From: Deltaproteobacteria bacterium GWA2_38_16
GTDB taxonomy: Bacteria; Bdellovibrionota; JACOXK01; 2-02-FULL-40-11
Direction of reading: 5' to 3'
DNA length: 64,000 nucleotides
NCBI GenBank assembly: GCA_001797335.1
Contig: MGPE01000002.1
Coordinates: forward strand, 48,248 to 112,247
Shown here: in pieces, positions 17,792 to 26,124 of the stretch
Layout: every line of letters starts with the position of its first letter
How positions within the stretch are numbered: position 1 is the first letter of the stretch
Notes under the pieces: generated by a model
Told to the model about the DNA's origin: nothing
Databases searched by the model: none
The model's input: the letters and a program-made list of their open reading frames with translations, nothing else
Position numbers and translations under genes: made by a program

Positions 17792-18585
17792 TGCAACAAT
17801 CCCTCAAATGTTTTTAATTCTAAAAACTTAGCTTCGCTCGGAACTTCTAAAAAGGAACTTACATCTCGGACAATCTCTTCCCAATTAAATTTTGAAATGT
17901 GAGCAAACAATTCTTTTTTCCAGTTCTCCTCAGTCATTCCTGCTCCTTTCCACCCTGTTTGTTTTAAAGCATTATTTAAAAATAAAATATTGGGTGCAAC
18001 TTTCTGAACATTTGTCAAATACCATAATAAATCATATAAATCTCTCCCCTTTACATACGGTCTCATAAAAACAGCATGGAGTTTTCCTGCCATGGAAGAG
18101 GCCAAATCATGATGCCTTAAAGACAAAACAAAGTGGTGATTAATAAGGGTTGTCATAAAATGAGCCCCCGAAGGAGGATTTGTATCTATATCTACATGAA
18201 TATCTAAATTTTCATTTTCTCGACGACTGACTTGCGCTTTAAAAAGAACTTCTGAAACTCTCACAGATAAAACTTTTACTGTTTTCGGTTTTTTTTCATG
18301 AATAGTTACTTGAAATCCCCCATATTGAAGATCTTTTAAGATTTTTTCTTTCATTTTTCGAAAATCAAAACCTTCTTTTTTTTCAAGAGCAAAATCTAGA
18401 TCCTCAGAAAATCTTTTAATGGAATAAAGGAACCGTAAAGCCGTCCCTCCTTGAAAAGCAATATATTGGAAAGCTCCTGACTGTTGAATGGAGTACAAAA
18501 TATTGGCCTGCATATATTCTCTTAAAACATTTTTTCGTTGTTTCTGGGGGAAGGATAAGGCTAACGCTAAAGCTCTATCTTTCAT
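17788..18585 (-). CDS. AbiEii-type nucleotidyltransferase toxin
   Basis: The 265-residue protein belongs to the AbiEii/DUF1814 family. The nucleotidyltransferase signature is complete: FQGGTALRFLYSIKRFSEDLDFAL contains the GG-T and the S-x-D-x-D metal-binding pair, and a later K-L-H-A (MAGKLHAVFMRPYVKGRDLYDL) is the conserved second motif with the RDxYD element. AbiEii toxins modify tRNA or other substrates with nucleotides and act in abortive infection. The gene overlaps its antitoxin by four bases (18582-18585). Confidence 0.85.
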   Translation of the reverse strand: MKDRALALALSFPQKQRKNVLREYMQANILYSIQQSGAFQYIAFQGGTALRFLYSIKRFSEDLDFALEKKEGFDFRKMKEKILKDLQYGGFQVTIHEKKPKTVKVLSVRVSEVLFKAQVSRRENENLDIHVDIDTNPPSGAHFMTTLINHHFVLSLRHHDLASSMAGKLHAVFMRPYVKGRDLYDLLWYLTNVQKVAPNILFLNNALKQTGWKGAGMTEENWKKELFAHISKFNWEEIVRDVSSFLEVPSEAKFLELKTFEGLLH

Positions 18586-19214
18586 GCAGCTTTTTTCTCC
18601 TCATGAATTAAAGGAAGTAAAAAATGATGAATAATTTTTGACAATTTCGAATTTTTTGTTTTTTCTGTAAATTGAAGGAGTTTATCAACATTAATTTGAT
18701 CTAAATTTTGGAATCTCATTTCATCTACTCTGGCTTGAGAAATTTCCCCCCTCCAAAAGTAAAAAGTATCCAAAATGGCTTTTTCAGGACAAGCAATCAT
18801 AGCTTCCTTCATTCCTTCACTTTGAGATTCATATCCCCAAAACATTTCTTTTTTAAGATGCCGATATGTAAAATTTCCAGCTTTGGTTTGATATTTAATG
18901 GGTCTTAAAGATGTTACTGAAGTTACGGAATATACAGCTTCCGGGATTAAACCAAAAAATGAAAGTGCATACTCTAAGCTCACATAGGAAGGATATACCA
19001 AATGATTGGCAATATATACTTCTGAAAAAGTATCTTTTTGATAAAGTGCAGAAAATACATACCTTTCACGTGCAAGCTTGATCAATTTTCCACTCTTAAC
19101 CCAGCGGCTCATTTGCACTTGAAGGGATGTATCATGCCCTCCGCACGCATAGACCATTTGTGGCGTAATAATAGAACAAGCACTAAATTTAGCATAAAAA
19201 GCTTCCCATTTCAT
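18582..19214 (-). CDS. AbiEi-type antitoxin/transcriptional regulator
   Basis: The 210-residue protein resembles AbiEi: an N-terminal winged helix (ACSIITPQMVYACGGHDTSLQVQ, RWVKSGKLIKLARERYVF), then the typical SPSYVSLEYALSFFGLIPEAVYSVTSV-like region (here YPSYVSLEYALSFFGLIPE) and a segment naming AILDTFYF. AbiEi represses its own operon and neutralises the toxin. The ATG at 19214 is preferred to a TTG at 19232, because the latter lies inside the operator. A palindromic operator spans the promoter just upstream. Confidence 0.85.
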   Translation of the reverse strand: MKWEAFYAKFSACSIITPQMVYACGGHDTSLQVQMSRWVKSGKLIKLARERYVFSALYQKDTFSEVYIANHLVYPSYVSLEYALSFFGLIPEAVYSVTSVTSLRPIKYQTKAGNFTYRHLKKEMFWGYESQSEGMKEAMIACPEKAILDTFYFWRGEISQARVDEMRFQNLDQINVDKLLQFTEKTKNSKLSKIIHHFLLPLIHEEKKAA

Positions 19215-19266
19215 ACCTTTTATATAACACAAATGTTATATAAATGCAATATTTTTGCTATATAAC
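19212..19266 (-). promoter_or_regulatory. AbiE promoter-operator, probably leaderless
   Basis: On the minus strand TTGCAT (19249-19244) and TATATA (19226-19221) are 17 bases apart. A perfect inverted repeat, TTATATAAC and GTTATATAA with a six-base spacer (19220-19243), covers the spacer and -10, and a third half-site lies at 19259-19266. The -10 box ends six bases before the ATG at 19214, so transcription should start at or next to the start codon. The site overlaps the end of purQ. Confidence 0.7.
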
Positions 19267-19908
19267 AGATTCAAAAAGGCGAAGGCCATCGGTAGACCCT
19301 AAGAGAGCTTCAGATGCTCGTTCGGGGTGGGGCATGAGTCCCAGGACATTTCCCTTTTTATTTGAAATCCCGGCAATGCTTTTTAACGACCCATTAGGGT
19401 TTTTCACATATCGAAAAATAATTTGACCATTATCTTCCAGCTCTTTTAAACCCTCTGCATCAATAAAATAATTTCCCTCCGCATGGGCAATGGGCATTTG
19501 GAGGTGCTCTCCTTTTTTATATTTTTTTGTAAAAGGATTTCGATTGTGTTCCACCGCTAAAGTGACAGTTTCGCAGATAAATTTTAAAGAAGCATTTTGA
19601 AGCATGGCACCCGGCAAAAGCCCAGATTCCAAAAGAATTTGAAACCCATTACAAATGCCTAAAACCAACCCTCCTTTTTTAGAAAATTGAATCACTTCTT
19701 TCATGATTGGGGAAAATCGAGCCATCGCTCCGCATCTTAAATAATCCCCATAGGAAAACCCGCCGGGAAGAACAATGGCATCATAAGTTTTTAGATTTTT
19801 ATCTTTATGCCAGAGAAAATGAACATCTTGATGAAGAACGTGTTTTAAAACATGGTAGGCATCGTGATCACAATTAGAACCGGGGAAAACAACAACACCC
19901 CATTTCAT
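19258..19908 (-). CDS. purQ: FGAM synthase glutaminase subunit
   Basis: PurQ supplies ammonia from glutamine to PurL. The 216-residue class-I amidotransferase has the nucleophile in [12 protein letters not shown] and the His-Glu pair in [10 protein letters not shown], with the conserved [10 protein letters not shown]. It begins at an ATG overlapping the purS stop as ATGA (19905-19908). The end of the gene lies under the upstream half of the AbiE operator region. Confidence 0.97.
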   Translation of the reverse strand: MKWGVVVFPGSNCDHDAYHVLKHVLHQDVHFLWHKDKNLKTYDAIVLPGGFSYGDYLRCGAMARFSPIMKEVIQFSKKGGLVLGICNGFQILLESGLLPGAMLQNASLKFICETVTLAVEHNRNPFTKKYKKGEHLQMPIAHAEGNYFIDAEGLKELEDNGQIIFRYVKNPNGSLKSIAGISNKKGNVLGLMPHPERASEALLGSTDGLRLFESVI

Positions 19909-20189
19909 ACCCTGTCATCCTGGCATGCTCTGTCATCCTGAGCAGAGCGAAGGATCTCAAAAGAATAATTTTCAATGACGGTATTGGCCAAAAGCTCATC
20001 ACACATTTTTTGAATTTGCTTTTGGGCTTGAGATTTTTTAATGGATTTATCTATTTTTACTTCAATATATTTCCCCACACGGACATCGCTAATGTTTTTA
20101 AAACCTAGAGAGTTTAGGGATTTTTGGACAGTTTTCCCCTGGGGGTCTAGTACGCCTTCTTTAAGTGTAATGTATATGCGAGCTATCAT
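19905..20189 (-). CDS. purS: FGAM synthase small subunit, with repeat-derived tail
   Basis: PurS bridges PurL and PurQ in the three-subunit FGAM synthase. Residues 1-77 match the usual length and pattern ([21 protein letters not shown], ending near [11 protein letters not shown]). Residues about 78-94 ([16 protein letters not shown]) are not PurS-like; they are encoded by an interspersed repeat at 19913-19957. The tail ends on the ATGA overlap with purQ, so the repeat insertion has kept translational coupling. Confidence 0.93.
   Translation of the reverse strand: MIARIYITLKEGVLDPQGKTVQKSLNSLGFKNISDVRVGKYIEVKIDKSIKKSQAQKQIQKMCDELLANTVIENYSFEILRSAQDDRACQDDRV
19913..19957. repeat. Interspersed TGTCATCC...GGATCT repeat at the end of purS
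   Basis: A full unit, TGTCATCCTGAGCAGAGCGA followed by AGGATCT (19931-19957), is preceded by a partial second unit (TGTCATCCTGGCA, 19913-19925). Repeats of this form occur in many bacterial genomes. Here it supplies the last 16 or so codons of purS. A related unit interrupts argS. Confidence 0.8.
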
Positions 20190-20205
20190 GTTTCACTCAT
20201 CACCA

Positions 20206-20295
20206 GGAGCTGACATCTTTTATGCCCCTGCTTCATGGCTCGGCCCCGAAGGCCTGCGCTTTACTTCAGCAAAGGTCATAAAAGATGTCAGCTCC
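20206..20295. repeat. Perfect 19-base inverted repeat with GC-rich loop between purC and purS
   Basis: Arms 20206-20224 and 20277-20295 are perfect complements (GGAGCTGACATCTTTTATG and its reverse complement). The 52-base loop is GC-rich (32 of 52 by hand count) and contains GGCC-CCGAA-GGCC. One arm overlaps the purC stop codon. On the minus strand the loop is an open micro-ORF of 19 codons starting at ATGACCTTTGCTGAAG. The architecture, GC-rich core between locus-specific arms, parallels the elements in purL and the kinase. It would form a strong hairpin in the purC-purS mRNA. Confidence 0.85.
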
Positions 20296-21001
20296 CACAG
20301 ATCAGTTTTGATACCTTCTCATATGATTCTTCTATTTTCCCTAAGTCTCTTCTAAAGCGGTCTTTGTCCAACTTCTCCCCTGTCCCCTTTTCCCACAGCC
20401 TGCAACCATCCGGAGAAATTTCATCGGCTAAAAAAAGCTGCCCCTGGCTGTCTTTCCCAAATTCCAATTTATAATCAATTAAATCAATTCCCCGCTCATT
20501 AAAAAATTCTGTCAAAAGCGTATTAATCTTCCAAACTTCTTTTTTTACATGGTCTATTTGAGCTTGCGTTGTCCACCCAAAAGCAACCGGCGCTGTTTCA
20601 CTAATCATGGGATCATCTAAGGGGTCACTCTTATAAAAAAATTCTAAAATAGGCTGCTTAAGCACTGTGCCCTCTTCCATCGCCAAGCGCTTGGCTAAAG
20701 ATCCCGCCACTCGATTTCGAACCACCACTTCAACAGGTATAATGCTTAATGCCCGAACCACCATCTCTCGGTCATTCAGATGTTCCTTAAAATGAGTCTT
20801 CACTCCATTTTTTTCTAAAAATGTAAAAATAAAAGAAGACATCTTGTTATTCATCACCCCTTTATTGACGATTGTCCCTTTTTTCTTGGCATTAAAGGCA
20901 GTGGCATCGTCTTTAAAGTACTGAATGAGAAGGTCTGGGTCATTGGTTTTATATAAGATCTTTGCTTTTCCTTCGTATATTTTTTCTTTTTTTATGAGCA
21001 T
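20288..21001 (-). CDS. purC: SAICAR synthase
   Basis: PurC joins aspartate to CAIR to give SAICAR. The 237-residue protein has the expected N-terminus (IYEGKAKILYKTNDPDLLIQ), the ATP/substrate region VVRNRVAGSLAKRL and the signature LIDYKLEFGKDSQGQLFLADEISPD, split around residues 175-200. Its start overlaps the purB end by ten bases. The stop lies within one arm of the 20206-20295 hairpin, so its last residues (CGS) may have been altered by that insertion. Confidence 0.96.
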   Translation of the reverse strand: MLIKKEKIYEGKAKILYKTNDPDLLIQYFKDDATAFNAKKKGTIVNKGVMNNKMSSFIFTFLEKNGVKTHFKEHLNDREMVVRALSIIPVEVVVRNRVAGSLAKRLAMEEGTVLKQPILEFFYKSDPLDDPMISETAPVAFGWTTQAQIDHVKKEVWKINTLLTEFFNERGIDLIDYKLEFGKDSQGQLFLADEISPDGCRLWEKGTGEKLDKDRFRRDLGKIEESYEKVSKLICGS

Positions 21002-22305
21002 TCAAATACCCTCCGATAGATTTGAGAAACATGTTTTAGATAATGCTTTGGGTTAAAACAGCCTTTGAGTTCTTTTTCAGATAAATACTCTCGAATACGC
21101 TTGTCGTTAGATAAAAGATCATAAAATGATGTTTTATTCTTCCAGGCTGTTAGTGCATGCTCTTGCACCCATTCATAGGCTTTTTGTCGATCTATATTTT
21201 TATTGGCTATATTTTTTTGAGTCAGGGCTAAGAGCACGCGCTGAGAAAAAATAAGTCCCTGAGTTTTATGAACATTAGCTTCTACTGTATCTTTGTGGAT
21301 AACAAGCCCTTCTAAAACCTCTCTGATCCTGGCCACCATAAAATCAACTAAAATCGTACTATCCGGAGCAATGACTCTCTCCACAGAAGAGTGGCTAATG
21401 TCTCGCTCATGCCAAAGCGCCATATCTTCAAAGGAAGCCATCGCATAAGATCGAACGAGTCTAGCCAACCCCGTTAAGTTTTCACACAAAATAGGATTTT
21501 TTTTGTGCGGCATGGCCGAACTTCCTTTTTGACCTTCCATAAAGGGTTCTTCTACTTCACCCACTTCAGTTCGCTGAAGGTGCCGGATCTCTGTTGCCAT
21601 TTTTTCAATGGTGCCAGCAATAATGGCTAACGTTGAAAAAAATTCAGCATGACGATCGCGTTGAATCACCTGAGTAGAGACAGGAGTAAAATTTAATTCT
21701 AATTTTTTACAAATTTTTTCTTCAATTTGAGGAGTCAAATAGGCAAAATTTCCAACCGCTCCTGAAAATTTTCCATACGCAATTGTCTGCTGCGCTTTTT
21801 TAAGACGATTATAGTTTCGCACCATTTCTTGATACCAAAGCGCAAACTTTAATCCAAAAGAGGTAGGCTCTGCATGAATCCCATGCGACCTACCAACGGT
21901 CACTAAATCTTTTGTATCATAGGCCCTGTCTTTTAAAACTTTCATTAAAAGTTTTATTTCATCTAAAATATGTTGAGCTGATTCTTTTAATAAAAGAGCT
22001 AGTCCCGTATCCAACACATCTGAAGAGGTGAGCCCAAAATGAAGATATCTTCCTTCTGGGCCAATTTTTTCTGAGACATTGGTAATAAACGCAATGACAT
22101 CATGTTTTACTTTTTTTTCTAAAGCTTCGATTTCAGAAATACCAAAAGCTGCTTTTTTCTGGATGGTAGCAGCGGCTTCTTTGGGAATTTGGCCTTCTTC
22201 GGCCAAGACATCCACATGAGCCAGCTCAATTTGTAACCATTTTTTGTATTTGGCCTCCGTACTCCAGAGGTGCCCCATACGAGGCCGGGTATAGCGATTG
22301 ATCAT
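20992..22305 (-). CDS. purB: Adenylosuccinate lyase
   Basis: PurB removes fumarate from SAICAR and from adenylosuccinate. At 437 residues it has normal length. The fumarase-superfamily signature GSSAMPHKKNP is intact, as are the TSSDVLDT and GRSHGIHAEPT catalytic regions. It is the first gene of a purB-C-S-Q operon. Its start is only 55 bases from that of divergent purM, so the two share a very short control region. Confidence 0.97.
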   Translation of the reverse strand: MINRYTRPRMGHLWSTEAKYKKWLQIELAHVDVLAEEGQIPKEAAATIQKKAAFGISEIEALEKKVKHDVIAFITNVSEKIGPEGRYLHFGLTSSDVLDTGLALLLKESAQHILDEIKLLMKVLKDRAYDTKDLVTVGRSHGIHAEPTSFGLKFALWYQEMVRNYNRLKKAQQTIAYGKFSGAVGNFAYLTPQIEEKICKKLELNFTPVSTQVIQRDRHAEFFSTLAIIAGTIEKMATEIRHLQRTEVGEVEEPFMEGQKGSSAMPHKKNPILCENLTGLARLVRSYAMASFEDMALWHERDISHSSVERVIAPDSTILVDFMVARIREVLEGLVIHKDTVEANVHKTQGLIFSQRVLLALTQKNIANKNIDRQKAYEWVQEHALTAWKNKTSFYDLLSNDKRIREYLSEKELKGCFNPKHYLKHVSQIYRRVFECS

Positions 22306-22360
22306 AAAGTAATTGCGTCTTTCTTGCCATTTTTGTATCGTTTTTATAGGAAAAAAGCAA

Positions 22361-23407
22361 ATGGAAGCATCCCATTACAAAAAAAGTGGCGTAGACATTA
22401 CAAGAGCTGACGAATTTATTGAGAAAATCAAGCCCTTAGCTAAATCCACCTATCGAAAAGATGTTTTAGCAGGATTAGGTGGTTTTGCCGCTTTAGTTCA
22501 AGCTAATTTTAAAAAATATAAAAATCCTATTCTTGTCTCAGGAACAGACGGCGTTGGAACCAAGCTCAAAATTGCATTCATGGCGAATCGCCATAAAACC
22601 GTAGGCATTGATTTGGTCGCCATGTCCGTCAACGACGTTTTAACAACCGGCGCAGAACCTCTTTTTTTCTTAGATTATTTTGCTACTGCCAAACTAGATA
22701 TGAATGTCGCCAAAGATGTTATCGAAGGCATTGCTGAAGGATGTCGGATATCCCATTGTTCTTTGATTGGCGGCGAAACTGCCGAAATGCCAGGATTCTA
22801 TCATCCCAAAGAATATGATTTGGCTGGCTTTGCGGTAGGCATTGTTGAAAAAAATAAAATTGTCGATGGGTCCAAAATCAAACCAGGGCACGTACTCATT
22901 GGGCTTGCCTCTTCCGGCCTCCACAGTAATGGCTATTCGCTGGTTCGAAAAATTATGTTTGAAGATTTAAAATTGTCTCCCAACGATCATATCAAAGAGA
23001 TTGGCACAGTGGCCGATGTACTGCTGACTCCTACCGTTATTTACGTCCCTCTTGTTTTAAAACTTTTAAAACAATTTTCCATTCACGGAATGGTTCATAT
23101 TACCGGAGGGGGCTTTACAGAAAATATCCCCCGGGTTCTTCCCAAAGGTGTTTCCGCTCGCATACAAAAAGGAAGTTGGCCTATCCCTCCCATTTTTGAT
23201 TTTTTAAAAACCAAAGGAAACATCTCTCAAGAAGAAATGTTTAAAACGTTTAACTGTGGCATTGGATACATATTGATTGTTCCTGAAAAAGAATCTCAAA
23301 AAATTCTAAAAACCTTGCACGCTCAAAATCAAAAGGCGTATGGTATAGGAGAAGTTATTTCTAAACGCAGAAAGGATGACAATGATCCAAATGTCGTCTA
23401 CATCTAA
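22361..23407 (+). CDS. purM: Phosphoribosylformylglycinamidine cyclo-ligase (AIR synthase)
   Basis: PurM closes the imidazole ring, FGAM to AIR. The 348-residue protein begins at ATG 22361 (MEASHYKKSGVDI) with AGGA about ten bases upstream; a longer frame back to a TTG at 22313 has no support. Conserved elements are LVSGTDGVGTKLKIA, GGETAEMPGFY and HITGGGFTENIPRVLP. It is divergent from purB and overlaps purN. Confidence 0.96.
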   Translation: MEASHYKKSGVDITRADEFIEKIKPLAKSTYRKDVLAGLGGFAALVQANFKKYKNPILVSGTDGVGTKLKIAFMANRHKTVGIDLVAMSVNDVLTTGAEPLFFLDYFATAKLDMNVAKDVIEGIAEGCRISHCSLIGGETAEMPGFYHPKEYDLAGFAVGIVEKNKIVDGSKIKPGHVLIGLASSGLHSNGYSLVRKIMFEDLKLSPNDHIKEIGTVADVLLTPTVIYVPLVLKLLKQFSIHGMVHITGGGFTENIPRVLPKGVSARIQKGSWPIPPIFDFLKTKGNISQEEMFKTFNCGIGYILIVPEKESQKILKTLHAQNQKAYGIGEVISKRRKDDNDPNVVYI

Positions 23408-23978
23408 AACTAAATTGGGAGTATTAGCATCGGGAACAGGGTCTAATCTCGAAGCCATCATGAAATCCTGCCAAAAAAAAGAATATCCGGCATATGTAGG
23501 AGTTGTGATTAGTGACCACAAAGATGCTCCCGCACTTAAAAAAGCTATCGCCCATAACATCCCAGGTGTCTTTCTGAATTCAAAACTTTTTGAATCTCGC
23601 GAAGCGTATGATCAAATGCTTTTGGCCACCTTAAAACAGTACCAAGTAGATCTGGTTATTTTAGCAGGGTTTATGAGAATTCTATCTCCTATTTTTGTTC
23701 AGGCATTTCCCAAAAGAATTTTAAATATTCATCCTGCCCTGCTTCCACAATTTCGAGGCTCACATGCCGTTCAAGATGTTCTTAAAGCCGGCCTTACAGA
23801 AACAGGGTGTACGGTTCATTTCGTCGATGAGGGGGTTGACACAGGCCCTGTCATTTTACAGGCCAAGGTTTCTATCCTAAAAAATGACACAGAAGAAACG
23901 TTACATCAGCGAATTAAAGAAAAAGAGCATATCCTTTACCCTAAGGCAATTTTTGAGGTCATTAAATCTCTCAAATGA
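23382..23978 (+). CDS. purN: Phosphoribosylglycinamide formyltransferase (folate-dependent)
   Basis: PurN transfers a formyl group from 10-formyl-THF to GAR. The N-terminal GVLASGTGSNLEAI loop binds phosphate; the catalytic Asn-His-Asp set is in LNIHPALLPQFRG and DEGVDTGPVI. Start ATG 23382 has AAAGGA five bases upstream and is preferred to ATG 23376; both lie within the last codons of purM. The gene ends in an ATGA overlap with argS. Confidence 0.95.
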   Translation: MIQMSSTSKTKLGVLASGTGSNLEAIMKSCQKKEYPAYVGVVISDHKDAPALKKAIAHNIPGVFLNSKLFESREAYDQMLLATLKQYQVDLVILAGFMRILSPIFVQAFPKRILNIHPALLPQFRGSHAVQDVLKAGLTETGCTVHFVDEGVDTGPVILQAKVSILKNDTEETLHQRIKEKEHILYPKAIFEVIKSLK

Positions 23979-25696
23979 CAACTTCTTTTGTCCAGGAAAT
24001 TTCTCAATTTTTATCTCAAAAAACAAAAAAAGATCCTTCTTTTTTTGTCCCTTTTATCGAAAAACCTCCTTCTTTAGAGATGGGGGATTATTCCTTTATT
24101 TGTTTTCCATTGGCCAAAGAACTTAAAAAAAATCCAAAAGATCTTGCTCAAGAATTGGCTCAGGCTTTTCCCCCTTCCCCTCATTTTGACAAAGTCATTT
24201 CAACAGGCCCTTATTTAAATTTTTTTGTAAATCAAAAATTTTATCAAACTGAAATCATCCAAGACATTGTAAATAAAAAAGAGCTCTACGGAAGCTCTCA
24301 TGAAGAAACGCCCAAAACGATTGTCTTGGAATATTCTTCTCCCAATATTGCCAAGCCCTTTCACATTGGCCACTTTCGAGCTACCATTATTGGAAATTCC
24401 TTAAAGAAAATTTTTGAAATGCTGGGGCACACCTGCATTGGCATTAATTATTTGGGCGACTGGGGAACCCAATTTGGAAAACTCATCTGTGCTTTTAAAA
24501 AATGGGGGGATGTAAAAGATTTAAAGGACGATCCCATTCAATATCTTCATTCTCTCTATGTGCGATTTCATTCCGAAGCTAAAAGCAACCCCTCTTTAGA
24601 GGAGGAGGCTAGAGAGTGGTTTAAAAAGTGTGAAAAAAAAGACCCAGAAGCTCTAAAGCTGTGGAAAGAATTTAAAGAGCTCAGTCTTAAAGAATTTAAA
24701 CTTATTTACGATGATCTTCATGTCCAATTTGATGAAGTCTCAGGAGAAAGTCATTACGATGAATTCATCCCAAAAACCATTTCAGAAATTCAAGCCTCTC
24801 TTAAAACCCAAATTTCCGAAGGCGCTTTAATTATTGACCTCGAAAAATTTGGAATGCCCCCAGCACTGCTTTTAAGATCCGACGGAGCCTCTCTCTATCT
24901 TACCCGGGACATTGCTGCTCTTTTTGATCGGCATAATCGACTTCACTTTGATAAAATTATTTATGTCGTTGGAGACACTCAAACGCTTCACTTTAAACAG
25001 CTCTTTAAAATTATTGAACTCATGGGAAAACCCTGGGTAAAAAACTGCCACCATATCGCTTTTGGACAAATTCGCTTTAAGGATCAAAAGATGTCTACTA
25101 GGGAAGGCAAAGCCATTTGGCTAGAAGACATGCTCCATCGATCCACAGAGCTTATTTCTAAAATCATTGAAGAAAAAAATCCAACTTTAAAAGACAAAAA
25201 AGAAGTGGCTCAAAAAGTAGGATTGGGAGCCATTATTTTTGCAGACTTTAGTAGTAAACGCATTAAAAACTCTGTCTTTGATTGGGACGTTATTTTAAAC
25301 CCAGATGGAGATACCGGCCCCTATGTACTTTATACCTATGCCCGAGCTTCCAGTATTTTACGAAAAGCATGTCATCCCGAGAAGAAAGCATGTCATCCCG
25401 AGCAAAGCGAGGGATCTCTCATCCCCCTCGAATCCCCCGAAGAGCGCATGCTTATTGGCCACCTGGAACGCTTCCCTCATATTATTGCCTCCGCAGCACA
25501 TGATTTTGAGCCCTGCTATATTGCTAATTATTTGCTCGATCTTGCTAAACTTTTTAATCGCTTCTATCACGAACATCGAGTCATTCAGGAAAATCCCGAT
25601 CTTCAATCTGCTCGTTTAAAATTGGTCACCGCCACCCGACAAGTCATGAGCACTGGGCTTTCTCTTTTAGGGATTGAACCCCCTGAAGAATTATAA
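23975..25696 (+). CDS. argS: Arginyl-tRNA synthetase with repeat-encoded insertion
   Basis: ArgS is the class-I synthetase that charges tRNA(Arg). The 573-residue protein has the HIGH motif (KPFHIGHFRATIIG, about residue 130), the KMSK-region KMSTREGKAIW (about 370) and the DALR anticodon-binding start GPYVLYTYARASSILRK. Immediately after that, residues about 464-481 ([17 protein letters not shown]) come from a doubled interspersed repeat at 25364-25417. The insertion is in frame at the entrance of the anticodon-binding domain. The remainder of the domain is intact, so the enzyme is probably functional, as it must be if this is the only copy. Confidence 0.95.
   Translation: MTTSFVQEISQFLSQKTKKDPSFFVPFIEKPPSLEMGDYSFICFPLAKELKKNPKDLAQELAQAFPPSPHFDKVISTGPYLNFFVNQKFYQTEIIQDIVNKKELYGSSHEETPKTIVLEYSSPNIAKPFHIGHFRATIIGNSLKKIFEMLGHTCIGINYLGDWGTQFGKLICAFKKWGDVKDLKDDPIQYLHSLYVRFHSEAKSNPSLEEEAREWFKKCEKKDPEALKLWKEFKELSLKEFKLIYDDLHVQFDEVSGESHYDEFIPKTISEIQASLKTQISEGALIIDLEKFGMPPALLLRSDGASLYLTRDIAALFDRHNRLHFDKIIYVVGDTQTLHFKQLFKIIELMGKPWVKNCHHIAFGQIRFKDQKMSTREGKAIWLEDMLHRSTELISKIIEEKNPTLKDKKEVAQKVGLGAIIFADFSSKRIKNSVFDWDVILNPDGDTGPYVLYTYARASSILRKACHPEKKACHPEQSEGSLIPLESPEERMLIGHLERFPHIIASAAHDFEPCYIANYLLDLAKLFNRFYHEHRVIQENPDLQSARLKLVTATRQVMSTGLSLLGIEPPEEL
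25364..25417. repeat. Doubled interspersed repeat inside argS
   Basis: The 18-base string AAAGCATGTCATCCCGAG occurs at 25364-25381 and 25385-25402, 21 bases apart, so the pair adds whole codons. The second copy continues to GGATCT, giving the classic TGTCATCCCGAGCAAAGCGA plus GGGATCT form (25391-25417), whose translation CHPEQSEGS is seen in many misannotated proteins; here it is truly inside a conserved gene. Confidence 0.85.
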
Positions 25697-25707
25697 AGAT
25701 CTGGAAT

Positions 25708-25746
25708 TTGACAAATTATCACACTTTGTGTGATAATTAGGCTATG
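25708..25746 (+). promoter_or_regulatory. Promoter-operator of the second AbiE-like locus, probably leaderless
   Basis: A perfect -35 box TTGACA (25708-25713) is followed after 18 bases by GATAAT (25732-25737). A palindrome with perfect ten-base arms, AATTATCACA and TGTGATAATT (25714-25723 and 25729-25738), fills the spacer and -10. The ATG at 25744 starts six bases after the -10 box, where transcription should begin, and there is no ribosome binding site. The arrangement mirrors the AbiE locus at 19212-19266 although the operator sequences differ. Confidence 0.75.
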
Positions 25747-26124
25747 GCAATCATCCTTAAAACATTGAAAAAAAAACAGTATGCTTATGTGGTTTCTCGC
25801 AGAGCAAAAGGGAAAATAGTTCATACGTATCTAGGCCCCCTGGGACATGAAAATGTCACTCGGCTGATGGCACTTGAAGAAACAAGTAGGCAGATTCCAA
25901 AGGATATACATTGGTTATTCTGGGACATAGATCCACAAAAAATAGAAATTCACACATTTTCAAAATACATCATCGAGCGGATATTAGAACTTGGAAACGA
26001 GCAGGCTTTCCAATGGCTTCAGCTTGTTTTTCCAACAAAAAAAATTATTGAAGTTTTATATACTAGTCGGGCGTTGTCTAAAAAATCAAAAACATTTTGG
26101 GAAGTTTGGTTCTCACTCAAATGA
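25744..26124 (+). CDS. DUF6922-like protein, antitoxin position
   Basis: The 126-residue protein has two parts. Residues 1-45 (AIILKTLKKKQYAYVVSRRA, ending near YLGPLG) resemble the short N-terminal module found on some transposase-like and toxin-antitoxin proteins. Residues 55-126 (WLFWDIDPQKIEIHTF, YIIERILELG, LYTSRALSKKSKTFWEVW) resemble DUF6922, which usually sits directly before an AbiEii-type nucleotidyltransferase. It overlaps the next gene as ATGA and sits under a palindromic operator, which suggests that it is the repressor/antitoxin. Family assignment is from memory of the motif. Confidence 0.6.
   Translation: MAIILKTLKKKQYAYVVSRRAKGKIVHTYLGPLGHENVTRLMALEETSRQIPKDIHWLFWDIDPQKIEIHTFSKYIIERILELGNEQAFQWLQLVFPTKKIIEVLYTSRALSKKSKTFWEVWFSLK

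Noticed and set aside
22313-22360. TTG start for purM at 22313
   Set aside because: It would cross the divergent purB promoter region; ATG 22361 has a ribosome binding site and matches the family.
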